From Pohlia nutans (lineage: Eukaryota > Streptophyta > Bryopsida > Bryales > Mniaceae): a DNA stretch of 64,000 nt. Shown here one piece after another: positions 11,049-20,145 of the stretch. Position 1 is the first letter of the stretch. The number at the start of each line of letters is the position of its first letter. The stretch is taken from contig CM040103.1 of NCBI GenBank assembly GCA_022496805.1, positions 9,690,001 to 9,754,000 of the forward strand, in the 5' to 3' direction. Made by a program: the position numbers and the translations under genes. The notes beneath the pieces were generated by a model. The model was not told the DNA's origin. It ran no database searches and saw only the letters and a list, made by a program, of their open reading frames with translations.

Positions 11049-11281
11049 TATTGCTAGAAGCCAAAGACGTACGGGTGCTAAATAATGGTGTGTGGGAGGA
11101 GGGGTTAGGCATGGGCTGATCTCTAGAGTGTCCTTGTGATGAGTTATCCCATATGGTTTGTCCATGGTGACCTCCTAGTGTACACTACTTAAGGTGGAAG
11201 GCCTTTGAGTAAAGATTATCTCTTTCTACGCATTCCTTGTGTTTGTGTGTGTGCCTTGTGCAATCTTCTCTACCTTCAATA
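11024..11281 (+). repeat. Copia 3' LTR (258 bp)
   Basis: It is the same length as the 5' LTR, and I found no difference on reading the two side by side. ATTTT follows immediately. Confidence 0.92.
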
Positions 11282-11435
11282 ATTTTTTCAAGAGCACTTT
11301 TAGACCAAAATTTTGATGAATCACTACGACATGAAATGAGGCATAAAAATTTCACAGATCATCCCCTTTTAAATCAAATCAGACATACATATAGCTAGCT
11401 TCCCATAAAAATTTCACTAAAACATCCACACTATA
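11282..11435 (+). repeat. Dispersed repeat K, right part
   Basis: It continues the repeat interrupted at 5818. CAAGAGCACTTTT, GAATCACTACGACATGAAATG and CAGATCATCCCCTTT align with the inverse of 45713-45875. Confidence 0.7.
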
Positions 11436-11539
11436 ATAAATGCACGACGAATTAGAAAATAGAGTTTGCACATCAAGGAAAAGAATGCTGAATGGGCGGT
11501 TAGAGGTTACAAAAAATATATATCAACATTGATGTGTCA

Positions 11540-12350
11540 TGTGCTATATTCATTAGTCAATGTAAACCCTGGATGTAATGTATGAATATAAAATAGCAGT
11601 TGTAAATAAACCAATGTAAAAAACCGATATAAAATAACCAATGTAAAATAGTGGAAGAAAATAGCGGATGAAAAATGGCACGATATAAATATAGTAGATG
11701 CTAAAACAACCAATATAAAGTAACCAATTAAATTAGTAGAGGAAATTATTGGAAGAAAAACAACAGATGATAAATTGCAAACGACAAAATAATAGACATG
11801 AGATAACCACTGTAAAATAACCAAAGATGTATAATGACCAAGGATGTATAATGGCCAAGGATGTATAAAACTGTGGATGTATGATGATTGATGTGAGAAG
11901 ACGTCATATGTATAATGATAGCAAATATATAACGACTGCAGATGTATATCAAAAATAGATGTATACTGAAAACAAATGTACAATGACCAAGGATGTAATG
12001 TGGATGATAAAACACTATGAATGATAAATCATTGCGATTGATAAAAACTGCCATTGATACAAACTGTGATTGATACAAACTGTGATTGATACAAACTGCG
12101 ATTGATAAAAACTGCGGATGATAAAATTCTGTGGATGATAAAAATTGCAGATAAAAAATTGTTGATGATAAAAACGGATGATAAAGGACTATGGATGATA
12201 GATCAATACGGATGGAAATTGATATTGAATGATAAAAGACCAAAGATGATAAATGATTTTGGATGATAAAAAATCGCGAATGATAAATGATAGGATTGAT
12301 AGATTGATAGATTGATGGATTGATGAATAAACGATTTGTGGATGTAAAGA
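11540..12350. repeat. Degenerate tandem field of GGATGTATAA / GGATGATAAA units
   Basis: About 0.8 kb is built from variants of one short unit. GGATGTATAATGACCAA-type copies fill the left half. TGCGATTGATACAAACTG-type and GGATGATAAA-type copies fill the right half, ending in GATTGATAGATTGAT. The long minus-strand frames here (about 11537-12243) are translations of the repeat and not genes. Confidence 0.7.
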
Positions 12351-12636
12351 TGAAAGAGAAGCCACGCCCCTTTTTGCTATCTCACGATTGTATCTGCAAT
12401 CAATCAGGTATGTGCCAAACACAAGACAACAGTGAGTGACTATAAAAACACGCTTTACAAAAAATTGCACTCAAGAAGCAACAAGTCACTCAAGAAACTA
12501 TTAAAGTCAACAATAGACCGACAATAATAGACGACAGTCTTCATAAGTATGATTATAGCTGCGGCTTCATACGTGACAGAGACATGGAAAAGAGTTGCTG
12601 CTACTAATAGTTAATCACACCTGATATATATTTTTT

Positions 12637-13156
12637 GAAAATTTTAATCTTTGAAGTATTGTCGCGCAACAAATTCACCATCATTGGACCATTCTAACTC
12701 TCGAGCAGAGCCAAAAGACATGTTTCTCTATGCGAGGGCAGTGTAGATAATATACTCTCCATCACCCCACACAACCACAAACTCGTCATTTGGATTGTGT
12801 TCCAAGTTCTGTATGGAAATGACAAAATCATGTACAAGGATTGTGAAGATTTCCAAAAATAGAGATAACACGTAAGCTACTTGGACCTAAGTACTTCAAG
12901 GTATCAGTGTTGAAAAAGCCTAATAATTCTCTCGTTCAAATCTTTATAAGTTCAAGCTAGTTTGGATTATACTAGACCTTGTAACCTCAAGATACAAATA
13001 CCAGGCCTTGGTACATGATCAAGCTCACAACTCCCCAAAATACATTTGGAAAATTACATGTGATCATCAGCTTAAAGCAAAGAATCTCACCTGAGGATAA
13101 AGGTTGCAACTTCGAGGCTCTTTAATTGCCAAAGGCAGTCTCTCTCCATCTGTGAC
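12637..13156 (-). pseudogene. Coatomer subunit beta'-like fragment, two exons with intron retained
   Basis: Two exons of a beta'-COP gene (COPI vesicle coat, Golgi) remain. The first, 13156-13091, reads VTDGERLPLAIKEP...LYPQ in 22 codons between an intact acceptor (CAACAG) and donor (GTGAGA). The second begins at 12808 after CATACAG and reads NLEHNPND...GDGEYIIYTALA. A TAG stop then replaces the conserved Trp of the family's ALAWRN motif, and the frame is lost near 12650. The conserved blocks are the end of the N-terminal WD40 region and the linker of the family. Because the intron is kept, this is a DNA-level fragment and not a processed copy. The rest of the gene (roughly 900 residues in the family) is absent. 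Its neighbours are fragments of other genes. Confidence 0.8.
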
Positions 13157-13235
13157 CTGTTGATTCAAAAGGGAGCTCTTAGCGGAGTTCAAATTCGAAG
13201 AAAGACAATCTTCTCTCTCAATCAAGAAAAGTAAA

Positions 13236-13345
13236 ACTCACGTGGTAGAAGTAGAACCCTAAAACACAGCGAAGCGGAAACCAAAGACACGCCGTGCCAC
13301 TAATTAACCCCTTAAGCGTCAAATCTATGCAACGAGCAAGCAGGG
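13236..13345 (+). repeat. Direct repeat flanking the apyrase fragment, left copy (carries an empty TTAA)
   Basis: It matches 14060-14130 plus 14364-14400: shared GTGGTAGAAGTAGAACCC, AAAACACAGCGAAGCGGAAA, GTGCCACTAATTAA and CCTTAAGCGTCAAATCT. In this copy TTAA (13304-13307) occurs once. In the other copy a 233-bp element occupies that TTAA. Confidence 0.8.
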
Positions 13346-13354
13346 CTAGGATGT

Positions 13355-13434
13355 TGTATCAGGAACCTCCCGTGTATTATCTCGTGTAGAATGTAGCCAG
13401 CGGGTACATTTGCCAAGGTGAGGTTCCCGATACT
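13355..13434. repeat. Short inverted repeat
   Basis: GTATCAGGAACCTC and GAGGTTCCCGATAC form imperfect 14-bp arms around a loop of about 50 bp. No function is assigned. Confidence 0.5.
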
Positions 13435-13518
13435 ACATGTGTCCCTTAAAAAAACAAATAAAATAAATTTTATGAAACAGGATTTGTTGAGGACATAATG
13501 AAACTCATCAAAATTCAA

Positions 13519-14034
13519 TTACAAAATTGAAGGTAAACATATAAAGCTCTCGATAACAAGCTCGTAAGCTTCATTACCCACCTCCTTTGTTGCAAGTTGT
13601 CTCACCATTATAAGAGCATCCTTTCCACTCCCGACGATTTCCAACTCTACAAATTCGCCAAATACTTCCTTATGGGACAACAACTCCGCGTAAAAAATAG
13701 AGTCCAGTTTGCTCCACTTCGCACCAGCTTCCCACAAGGCAGCCCCTAGAGTCCATGCAAAGTCACCTGACCCAATTGTTACTTGATCGTCACAAAGGTG
13801 CAAGCCTTGTCGGAGTAAGGCCCCAACATATGGGGCTCGAAAGCAGTACTGGTCAACACTAGGCTGTGCAATCACTTTCGCTTGAGCATCTTTCCAATTC
13901 AGCTCACAGAACTTCTGCCCTCTCTTCAGCAGTTTTCCGATAGTAGCATCACCTTTCACAATGAACAGACTTACATATGCAAAAAAACTTACACATCCTT
14001 GATCATGGGACACATACCCATCATTATAAATCAA
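13519..14034 (-). pseudogene. Apyrase (GDA1/CD39) C-terminal fragment, APY7-like, with unrelated tail
   Basis: The open frame contains [13 protein letters not shown], then [19 protein letters not shown], then [17 protein letters not shown]. This is the last conserved block of plant membrane apyrases, closest by eye to the Arabidopsis APY7 clade. Apyrases hydrolyse NTPs and NDPs in the endomembrane lumen or outside the cell. Only about 75 of the more than 450 residues of a normal enzyme are present; the catalytic apyrase-conserved regions 1-4 are missing. The expected C-terminal membrane segment is replaced by about 65 residues of unrelated, mildly acidic sequence ([15 protein letters not shown]...). 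The first 35 residues of the frame also look like read-through of intron or flank. The fragment lies between two direct repeats. I read it as a captured or relic fragment. Confidence 0.7.
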
Positions 14035-14059
14035 AACAAAAACTCCTACGGTAGTAGTT

Positions 14060-14400
14060 AAAACTCACATGGTAGAAGTAGAACCCTAAAACACAGCGAA
14101 GCGGAAATCAAAGAGACATTGTGCCACTAATTAACCCTTAAACGTCTGAAAGTGCCTTTGCGGCCAGTAGAATACGGTGTATTTTTCTAGTATTTGGAAT
14201 GGATTCACACCTTTTATAGGTTTGAGTTCAACACAAAAGCTGAAATTTACATCAACGCGATTCTAGTGAGCTATTAAGATCCTAATTTAGAGCTTCTTGT
14301 TGGTAGCAAATGCCAATTATACAGCCGCGTATTTACTATCCCCATGGGACGTTTAAGGGTTAACTCCTTAAGCGTCAAATCTGTGCAATGAGCAAGCAGA
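14060..14400 (+). repeat. Direct repeat flanking the apyrase fragment, right copy (interrupted by element C)
   Basis: It is the same roughly 110-bp sequence as 13236-13345, split at its TTAA by the element at 14131-14363. Confidence 0.8.
14131..14363. mobile_element. TTAA-bounded element C, 233 bp
   Basis: The ends are TTAACCCTTAAACGTC and GACGTTTAAGGGTTAA. The flanking sequence GTGCCACTAA / CTCCTTAAGCGTC is continuous around a single TTAA in the duplicate at 13304. The insertion is therefore precise and duplicates TTAA. There is no coding capacity. Confidence 0.85.
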
Positions 14401-14741
14401 ATCAAGAAAGTTCTCACTGCATACACTCCAAATGCTAAACGCAGTAACTAGTTCGTCATCAACCAAAACCTATCAGGAGTCATGAAAACGTGTAGGTCCT
14501 TGATGAAGCTCGAATTTTAGGCGCTGAATCATGAGTTTACGAGGATCATCACGAAGACACTTCCGAGTGCGCCAACTTCTCCAATAGTGAATTTCCGAAC
14601 GATTGAAAAGACAATAATGTGGGTGAAAACAAGCACTGAGAGCGTACACTGAGGATCCGAGTGATGTTTGCAGAAGTGACCCTCTTGCACTGGAGAGAAA
14701 AAATTCGGTACAACCGTGAGGCTAAACGCCCTCTCAAAAAC

Positions 14742-14838
14742 AAAACCCTAAACGCCCTCCACCTCGACCGCCCAGAGGCGTTCCTCTTGGACGACCTCCA
14801 CAACCTCGACGTCGTCGTACTAAACTCCGGCCATCACT
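14742..14838 (+). pseudogene. Trichome-birefringence-like (TBL) family fragment
   Basis: A frame of about 32 codons reads ALHLDRPEAFLLDDL then LDVVVLNSGHH and ends at TGA exactly where TBL proteins carry the Trp of their NTGHHW / NTGHWW motif. TBL proteins are Golgi polysaccharide O-acetyltransferases. Only this short block, from between the GDS and DxxH regions of the family, is recognisable. It is more GC-rich than its surroundings, which fits foreign origin within this AT-rich tract. Confidence 0.5.
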
Positions 14839-14859
14839 GAAACAACCTTAGCTTGCTCG

Positions 14860-15969
14860 TAGAAGCATAAAAAATGCAGCAAATAGAAACACAAAACATG
14901 CTCACAGAACAAAAAAAACAACACGGTAAGAGAGTCCTTCACAAACTACTTGCGTGCGTGTCTGTCCGCCGCCCTTGGAATAAAAGGAACTGAACATCTC
15001 AATTCACAACCACAGATGAATGAAAACGTTAGATGAATGAAGAACATTAGTAAGAAGCGCCAATGTGAAAAGGGTTGTAGATAGCACATTGGACTTGAAA
15101 AAGCCAGCGTTGGGGGAGTCATTGGATAGTCTCTGCCCTAAAGGACAGAGCCAATAAACAATGCTAATCTCAATAAACCAAAGAAACTCACAACCTTTAC
15201 TGTAGCTGATACATGTAGGTTCTGACACAAGTGCCTGCACATCCAAATTGTAAATGTGGTCAGAAGCAAGGAATTTTGGCACAATGAATGTCGTCGGAAC
15301 GTGAGTTAATCCAACGCAGAAGTTTGAAAGAAGAAGATAAAGTCTGGAAGGGGAAAAGATGAGGAGGCAACGGATAAACAAAATAAATGGCGGGAAGAGA
15401 TCTCGGGGGTGCACTCCCTCTTATATTTTGCATACACGTGCGCTCAACACCTATTTATTGGGGGGGCTATTTACCTTGCAGAAAAGATTATAAAGTATGG
15501 TATTTTTTAAATAAAGGTAAATGCTTGTATTTTAATACACCCTACTAGTAATTACAATATTTTGGGAGAATCATTTAAAAATACCCTATTTTACTTATAC
15601 TGCATTTTTTTCTTATACCCAAAGTACCCAATTCTTTTGACTATACCCCATTTTTTTTCTTGGAGCCCAACTATTGTCCATTTGTTTCTTACACCGTATT
15701 TTGTTTCTTACACCCCATTTTTCCCTCCCGGTACGTAGGTAGAGAACATTAACTCCACATTGGATACGTTGGTTCAATAGTTACGTTTAAGCCAACCAGT
15801 CTGCGAAGTCATCCCTCCAAGCTTTTTCAACAAAAAAATTACCTCTTTTCATCCACTAGCACATACCATATCCTAAACCCGCTACCGTTAGTAATTGTTT
15901 CCTTACTATTTTACATGTAATGACTAGATAAAAGAGGCCATTATATGTGATGGTATATTACATGTAAAC
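14860..15969. other. Unassigned stretch, possibly further gene debris
   Basis: On the minus strand a frame at 15414-15004 holds a small exon-like piece (about 15189-15234) bounded by plausible GCAG and GTTGTG splice sites, but I recognise no family. From 15460 the sequence is AT-rich. TTGGGGGGCTATTTACCT recurs at 58599-58616 inside element M, so part of this may be a decayed relative of M. Confidence 0.35.
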
Positions 15970-16221
15970 ATGTTTCATTATTTTATAGGGGGTTTTAAAA
16001 TAGTGAAACATTGTACGCTTTTTGCAAAATTTATTTACAATGAATATATTAGACCCTATTTTTTATCGCACGTTGTTTCTACGATTTTTACCAGTGCTCC
16101 TCCTGAGGAAGAGATTTTAGTTGTTCAAAACCCGCCACGTGTCATGAATGAGGTCCAAAATTTCCCACCATCCAAAGTCCGGATCAAGGAAGGTACAAGT
16201 GTACGAACATGGGCGGTATGA
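15970..16221 (+). CDS. Hypothetical 83-codon open frame, doubtful
   Basis: An open frame whose second half (PPEEEILVVQNPP... to RTWAV) has balanced composition unlike the surrounding AT-rich translations. I recognise no domain. CGCACGTTGTTT at about 16069 also occurs near 59098 in element M, so the frame may lie in transposon-derived DNA. It is listed as a weak candidate only. Confidence 0.15.
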   Translation: MFHYFIGGFKIVKHCTLFAKFIYNEYIRPYFLSHVVSTIFTSAPPEEEILVVQNPPRVMNEVQNFPPSKVRIKEGTSVRTWAV

Positions 16222-16626
16222 AAGTCATCTAATTCAAGTATGTCATGTCATTCAATGTCCATTATGAACAACCAATTCGCTAATTTTGCACTTGGCCATA
16301 TAATCATGCACTTGGCCCCCACGCGCATTAAGAAATTTGTTTGAATTTTTTCTAAAAATTAGCAATTTTTGTCTTTCTACAATCCCTTTCGTTGTACAGA
16401 AATAATTATTTAATTTATTTTGTATCATTATCTTTATCTTCTCTTTTCTTTTATCTTGTATTTTTTGCTTGTCTTCCTTCTTTTTCTTCTAGTCTTTTTT
16501 TCTTCTTCTTCTAGTCTTCCTCTTGTCTTCCTTTTTTTTCTCTTCACCTTGCCATTTTTGGAGTTTAACCGTTAAATATTTTTTAGGGAGCGGCCGATGG
16601 CTGAATCCAATACAGGCCACAAAAAA

Positions 16627-16667
16627 TAAAATAAAATAAAATAAAATAAAATAAAATAAAATAAAAT
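16627..16667 (+). repeat. (AAAAT)n microsatellite
   Basis: About eight copies of TAAAA in the left arm of the palindrome. The matching place in the right arm carries an AAT array instead. Confidence 0.85.
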
Positions 16668-16855
16668 TTTTTTAATTGTAACTTTTAAAAAAAAAATTAC
16701 TTCTAGATTTTCCGCCCAGAGAGGGTTTGCGCGCGCGGACCCTACTCTAATTTTGACCCATTTTCCCTCCCTCACATTCTCCTTCCTTCCTTTTCCTCTC
16801 TTGTCCTTCTTCCTCTCTCCCTCCTCCCTTCTCCCTTCTCCCTTCTCCTCAACAT

Positions 16856-17070
16856 AAAAGAGGAAGAGGGAGGAGAGAGGAAGAGTGAGGGAAGAATGAG
16901 GGAAGAATGAGGGAAGAGTGAGGGAAGAGTGAGGGAGGAGAGAGGAAGAGTGAGGGAGAAGAGAGGAAGAGTGAGGGAGGAGAGAGGGAGAGTGAGGGGG
17001 GGGGGGGGGGGGGGGGGTTTATATATGAAGAGGGGAAAGATAAGGAATAGGGAGGAGGGAGGGAAAATGG
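16856..17070 (+). repeat. Purine-only tract with G21 run
   Basis: GAGGGAAGA-type repeats lead to about 21 consecutive G residues (roughly 16997-17017). This is the inner part of the right arm, pairing with the CTTCC-rich tract at 16765-16850. Confidence 0.8.
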
Positions 17071-17124
17071 GTCAAAATTAGAGTAGGGTCCGTGCGCGCG
17101 GACCCTGCTTGACCGGGAAATCCA

Positions 17125-17126
<2 letters not shown>

Positions 17127-17164
<38 letters not shown>

Positions 17165-17170
17165 TAATAA
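17127..17170 (+). repeat. (AAT)n microsatellite
   Basis: About fourteen AAT/ATA triplets in the right palindrome arm. Confidence 0.85.
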
Positions 17171-17615
17171 AAATTGGCCTGTACTGAAAATTCAGCCACC
17201 AGCTGTTCCCTGACATTTATTTTTAATTCTTTTTAACAGTTAAACTCCAAAAATGGCAAGGTGAAGGAAAAAAAAAGGACAAGAGGAAGACTAGAATAAG
17301 AAAAAAGACTAGAAGAAAAAGAAGGAAGACAAGAGGAAGAGAAGACAAGCAAAAAATACAAGATAAAAGAAAAGAAAAGAAAAGAAAAACATAAAGATAA
17401 AGATACAAGATAAAGATAAAAATGCAAGATAAAGATAAGGATACAAAATAAATTAAATAATTTTTTCTTTACAACGTAGGGATTGTAGAAAGACAAAAAT
17501 CGTTGTTTTTTAAAAAAAAATTCAAACAAAATTTTTAAAGCCAAATTTGCTCATGAAATGAGTGCACTTGGCCAAGTGCAAAATTAGGGAATTGGGTGTT
17601 TATGGTGTCCGGCCA

Positions 17616-18530
17616 GGGATGCCCTGACCAGACCCACGCTCGGGAACCAAAGATTCCTCGTGTTGAAGTGTGCAACTTTTGTCTTTAAAGACACTTGGAG
17701 AGAAAATGCAAACTCAAAGCCATAGTGGATTGTGCCAAAGATATTGAGTTCAAACTCCTTGAGAAGAAGAGGTGTCTCTCGCCGTGCCAGGAAATGCTAT
17801 TATGTGAGCGGTGAGCAAAGATTTTGTAGAAAATTTTCGTGAATTTTTAAAAAAAAATATTTAAAACATTCAAAACATTCAAATTGTTAGAAAAGTTTTG
17901 GAGGCTTTAGAAGTCCTTTTGATGTGATTTAATGTGTTGTCCTGTGCACATTGAACAAACGCTTTATTTATGCCGGCCCCTAAAGGCTGATGTTTCTACT
18001 ACTACTAATCTAATGTGAATAAGAAAAATATTATTAATATATTAAAATAAAATCCAATCCAATGTGGACAATTGTTATTTTTTTAAAATATATTTTGATA
18101 TATTTTAAAAAAATTGAATTTCATTTTTTAAGTTTTTTAAATTAAAAAATTTCAATTTTAATTTTAATTTTTGTTTTTAATGTTATTAGTATTTTTTTAC
18201 TTTTTTCCATGAGATTTGCATCAATAGATCTCAAATAGAAGGGGCCTTTTGAAGGCTCCAATTTTGTTCTAATGGCACACTACCTCTTATGGAAAGAGCT
18301 TCTCAATTAGTTGAGCGGCCATCTTACACTCTTTGAACTAGACTTTTCTTGGCTTGCAAAATATAGCCAAAAAATCGAAATTATGTTTAGAAAGAGCTTA
18401 ATATGGTCCCAAAACTCATTTCATTCTTTTCAAAATATTATATTCCATGTTGGCATATTTTCATTCATTTGCATGAGCAGATTCTCATTCAATTATGTCA
18501 TGACTTCATTTGAAATCTAGATAAAAGTGC
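17616..18530. other. Intergenic, mostly unassigned, with one SINE-like 3' tail
   Basis: A patch at 17650-17815 has balanced base composition and a broken frame with CNFC and CLSPC spacing but no assignable family. A SINE-like tail lies at 17945-18010. The remainder is AT-rich without signal. Confidence 0.4.
17945..18010 (+). repeat. SINE-like 3' tail, copy 1
   Basis: TTTATTTATGCCGGCCCCTA... then GATGTTTCTACTACTACTA. The GCCGG core followed by a TTTCTA microsatellite is shared with 19405-19465 and 56940-56990. The 5' part of the element is not identified. Confidence 0.4.
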
Positions 18531-18619
18531 TACCCTTTGTTCCGAAATAAACGGCATGTGGGAACATTGCTCCCAGTTCCCGAAGGTGTTTTTTTATTTT
18601 GGAACAAATGGAGGAAGTA
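18531..18619. mobile_element. Minimal Stowaway-like MITE, 89 bp
   Basis: It begins TACCCTTTGTTCCGAAAT and ends GGAACAAATGGAGGAAGTA. The termini are inverted copies of the Stowaway-type end (CTCCCTCCGTTCC family) and TA flanks both sides. It is very short for the group. Confidence 0.55.
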
Positions 18620-20145
18620 CAATCAATTTGTTGTCTCTATCTGACAAAGTGAAAAAAATCAAGCCATAAAAATCAAATTTGGGATAAATATTAAGGCAAA
18701 AAAACTATGCGACTTACTCTACACCAAATCACCATATACGGTGGGTGGGTGAATGGCGTTGATACATTCATCCATTTGAACAAAGATTCATCCAACCTGA
18801 ATGAATTTTACCACAATATTTAAAAATAATAATTATCAATAAAGCCTCTTGTAAATATCGTGGCCACAGTAGAGTTATCCGTAAACTAAAGGGTTGAGTG
18901 GGCCTTAGTTTGACTAAAATTTGGATAAACGAAAACTATTGAGAGAAATTTTAGGAAATCAGAAGAATGAATGAGTGGGGACGGTTTAGGTATATATAGT
19001 GAGAATCTATTGCCAGAAAAGGGGCTAGCAATCACCTTCTTCATGTGTGAAGGTGAATAATAGAAACTTGGGTGAGAAGTTTTTTAGCACCCATTTTGGT
19101 GCTTTCAAAGTTTGCATCCACAATTTTTTTTTAGTACCCGACACATGTTCTTTTTTGAGGATTACTGTCACTATTCACTCAAACTATGGTCCACTTACCC
19201 ACTTTTGAGGGACTTTATAGATAACTCTAGTATATGGTGACTTTAGGCCCTCTTTACACTAGAGGTGAGAAGCTGTGGAGAAAATCTCACAAGGGCCATA
19301 GCTCATTCTTGAAAAGTCAAGCTTTGAACTTGATGGCCTTTGAATATAGTGTAAAGTGAGTAATGGTCCTCTGTCTGATGGGCATTGGCTCATTAACCAA
19401 ATGAACAGACACTATATTCGCGCCGGCCCTATAAAGGGACCGGAGTTTCTATCTATCTATCTATTTATCTAAAGTGAGAAGGGGCCACAAAATAAAGTGG
19501 TGATTTTTAAAAATAAAGTTCTTAAATATTCTTAAAAAATAAAAATTGATTGGCTGTGAGAATTTTTCCAAACGGACTCCTGGATTTTGCGTCAGACCCA
19601 CTTCTTGAGGTAGGCTTGACGCAAAATCTGGAGACCTTTAAAATGTACACTTTTGTTGCCACAAAAAACAAAAGTGTTGTTCATATCATTTTCTCCTCTT
19701 TCCGTCCCTCGAGCTAAAAATTTCGGGTGTAATTTTGACATTCTTTGGTCTTCTTGATTTCTAGGCCTACCATTGGCTGAAATTTTTCTCATCTCTAGTG
19801 AGAAGAGGCCCTCAGTGTAGCCGCTTGTTACACTGGTGCCACCTCGTCGAAAATGAAAAATTACAAATTTTTCTTTTTCTTGTGCAGCACATTACAAAGC
19901 ACATTACAAATATAGTGCCTCGGGAATGGAGGCTTGATACCCGCTTCAAATACCCGCTTCAAATACCTGGCTTCCTGGGTTCTTGTTGGAGGTTCTCTGC
20001 TCCTCCGGCCTCCTGACGGAGGAGAAGAATTCCAAATTCTACTACAACAGAATGTGAGTGAGCAACAGAGCTCCAGCCTCCAGTTCAGCAGGTCGATTCT
20101 TCGGGACAGACAAACGCCGCAATTCAATTCAGAGCGAGGAAGGCG
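18620..20145. other. Intergenic upstream of serine racemase
   Basis: It holds a SINE-like 3' tail at 19405-19465 and AT-rich unassigned DNA. From about 19980 the composition becomes more balanced, consistent with the promoter and 5' untranslated region of the gene starting at 20146. I cannot place the transcription start; no convincing TATA box stands out. Confidence 0.4.
19395..19465 (+). repeat. SINE-like 3' tail, copy 2, with (TCTA)n
   Basis: TATATTCGCGCCGGCCCTAT...GGGACCGGAGTTTCTA followed by four TCTA units. The GCCGG and CCGG parts form a small hairpin next to the microsatellite, as in the copy at 56940. Confidence 0.45.

Larger units (their letters stand above)
5819..11281 (+). mobile_element. 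Complete Ty1/Copia LTR retrotransposon
   Basis: The element is 5463 bp with two 258-bp LTRs that read as identical. It is flanked by the 5-bp duplication ATTTT (5814-5818 and 11282-11286) and has one uninterrupted gag-pol frame. The order protease, integrase, reverse transcriptase, RNase H places it in Copia (Pseudoviridae). Identical LTRs and an intact frame point to recent insertion and possible competence. It lies in an older dispersed repeat whose uninterrupted copy is at 45713-46135. Confidence 0.95.
16257..17615. repeat. 1.36-kb near-perfect palindrome (fold-back element)
   Basis: The left arm (16257-16855) reads back as the right arm (16860-17615). Paired segments, outer to inner: GTCCATTATGAACAACCAAT with the inverse of ATTGGGTGTTTATGGTGTCC; AATTTTGCACTTGGCC with GGCCAAGTGCAAAATT; TTTTTGTCTTTCTACAATCC with GGATTGTAGAAAGACAAAAA; ACCCTACTCTAATTTTGACC with GGTCAAAATTAGAGTAGGGT. 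The centre, near 16857, is a pyrimidine tract meeting a purine tract. Microsatellites have diverged between the arms. No coding frame is credible; frames of Phe/Leu/Ser or Pro repeats are artefacts of the tracts. Confidence 0.85.

Noticed and set aside
11537..12470. Minus-strand open frames of 90-165 codons
   Set aside because: They translate a degenerate repeat field into Ile/Phe/Tyr/Ser-rich strings without domain structure.
16849..17544. Pro/Ser/Leu-, poly-Tyr/Leu- and Phe-rich frames on the minus strand
   Set aside because: They are translations of purine tracts, the AAT array and AT-rich palindrome arms.
17650..17815. Possible NFX1-type zinc-finger fragment (CNFC...CLSPC spacing)
   Set aside because: Only a few cysteines fit, the frame has internal stops and no larger conserved block is visible. 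The evidence is too weak to name a family.
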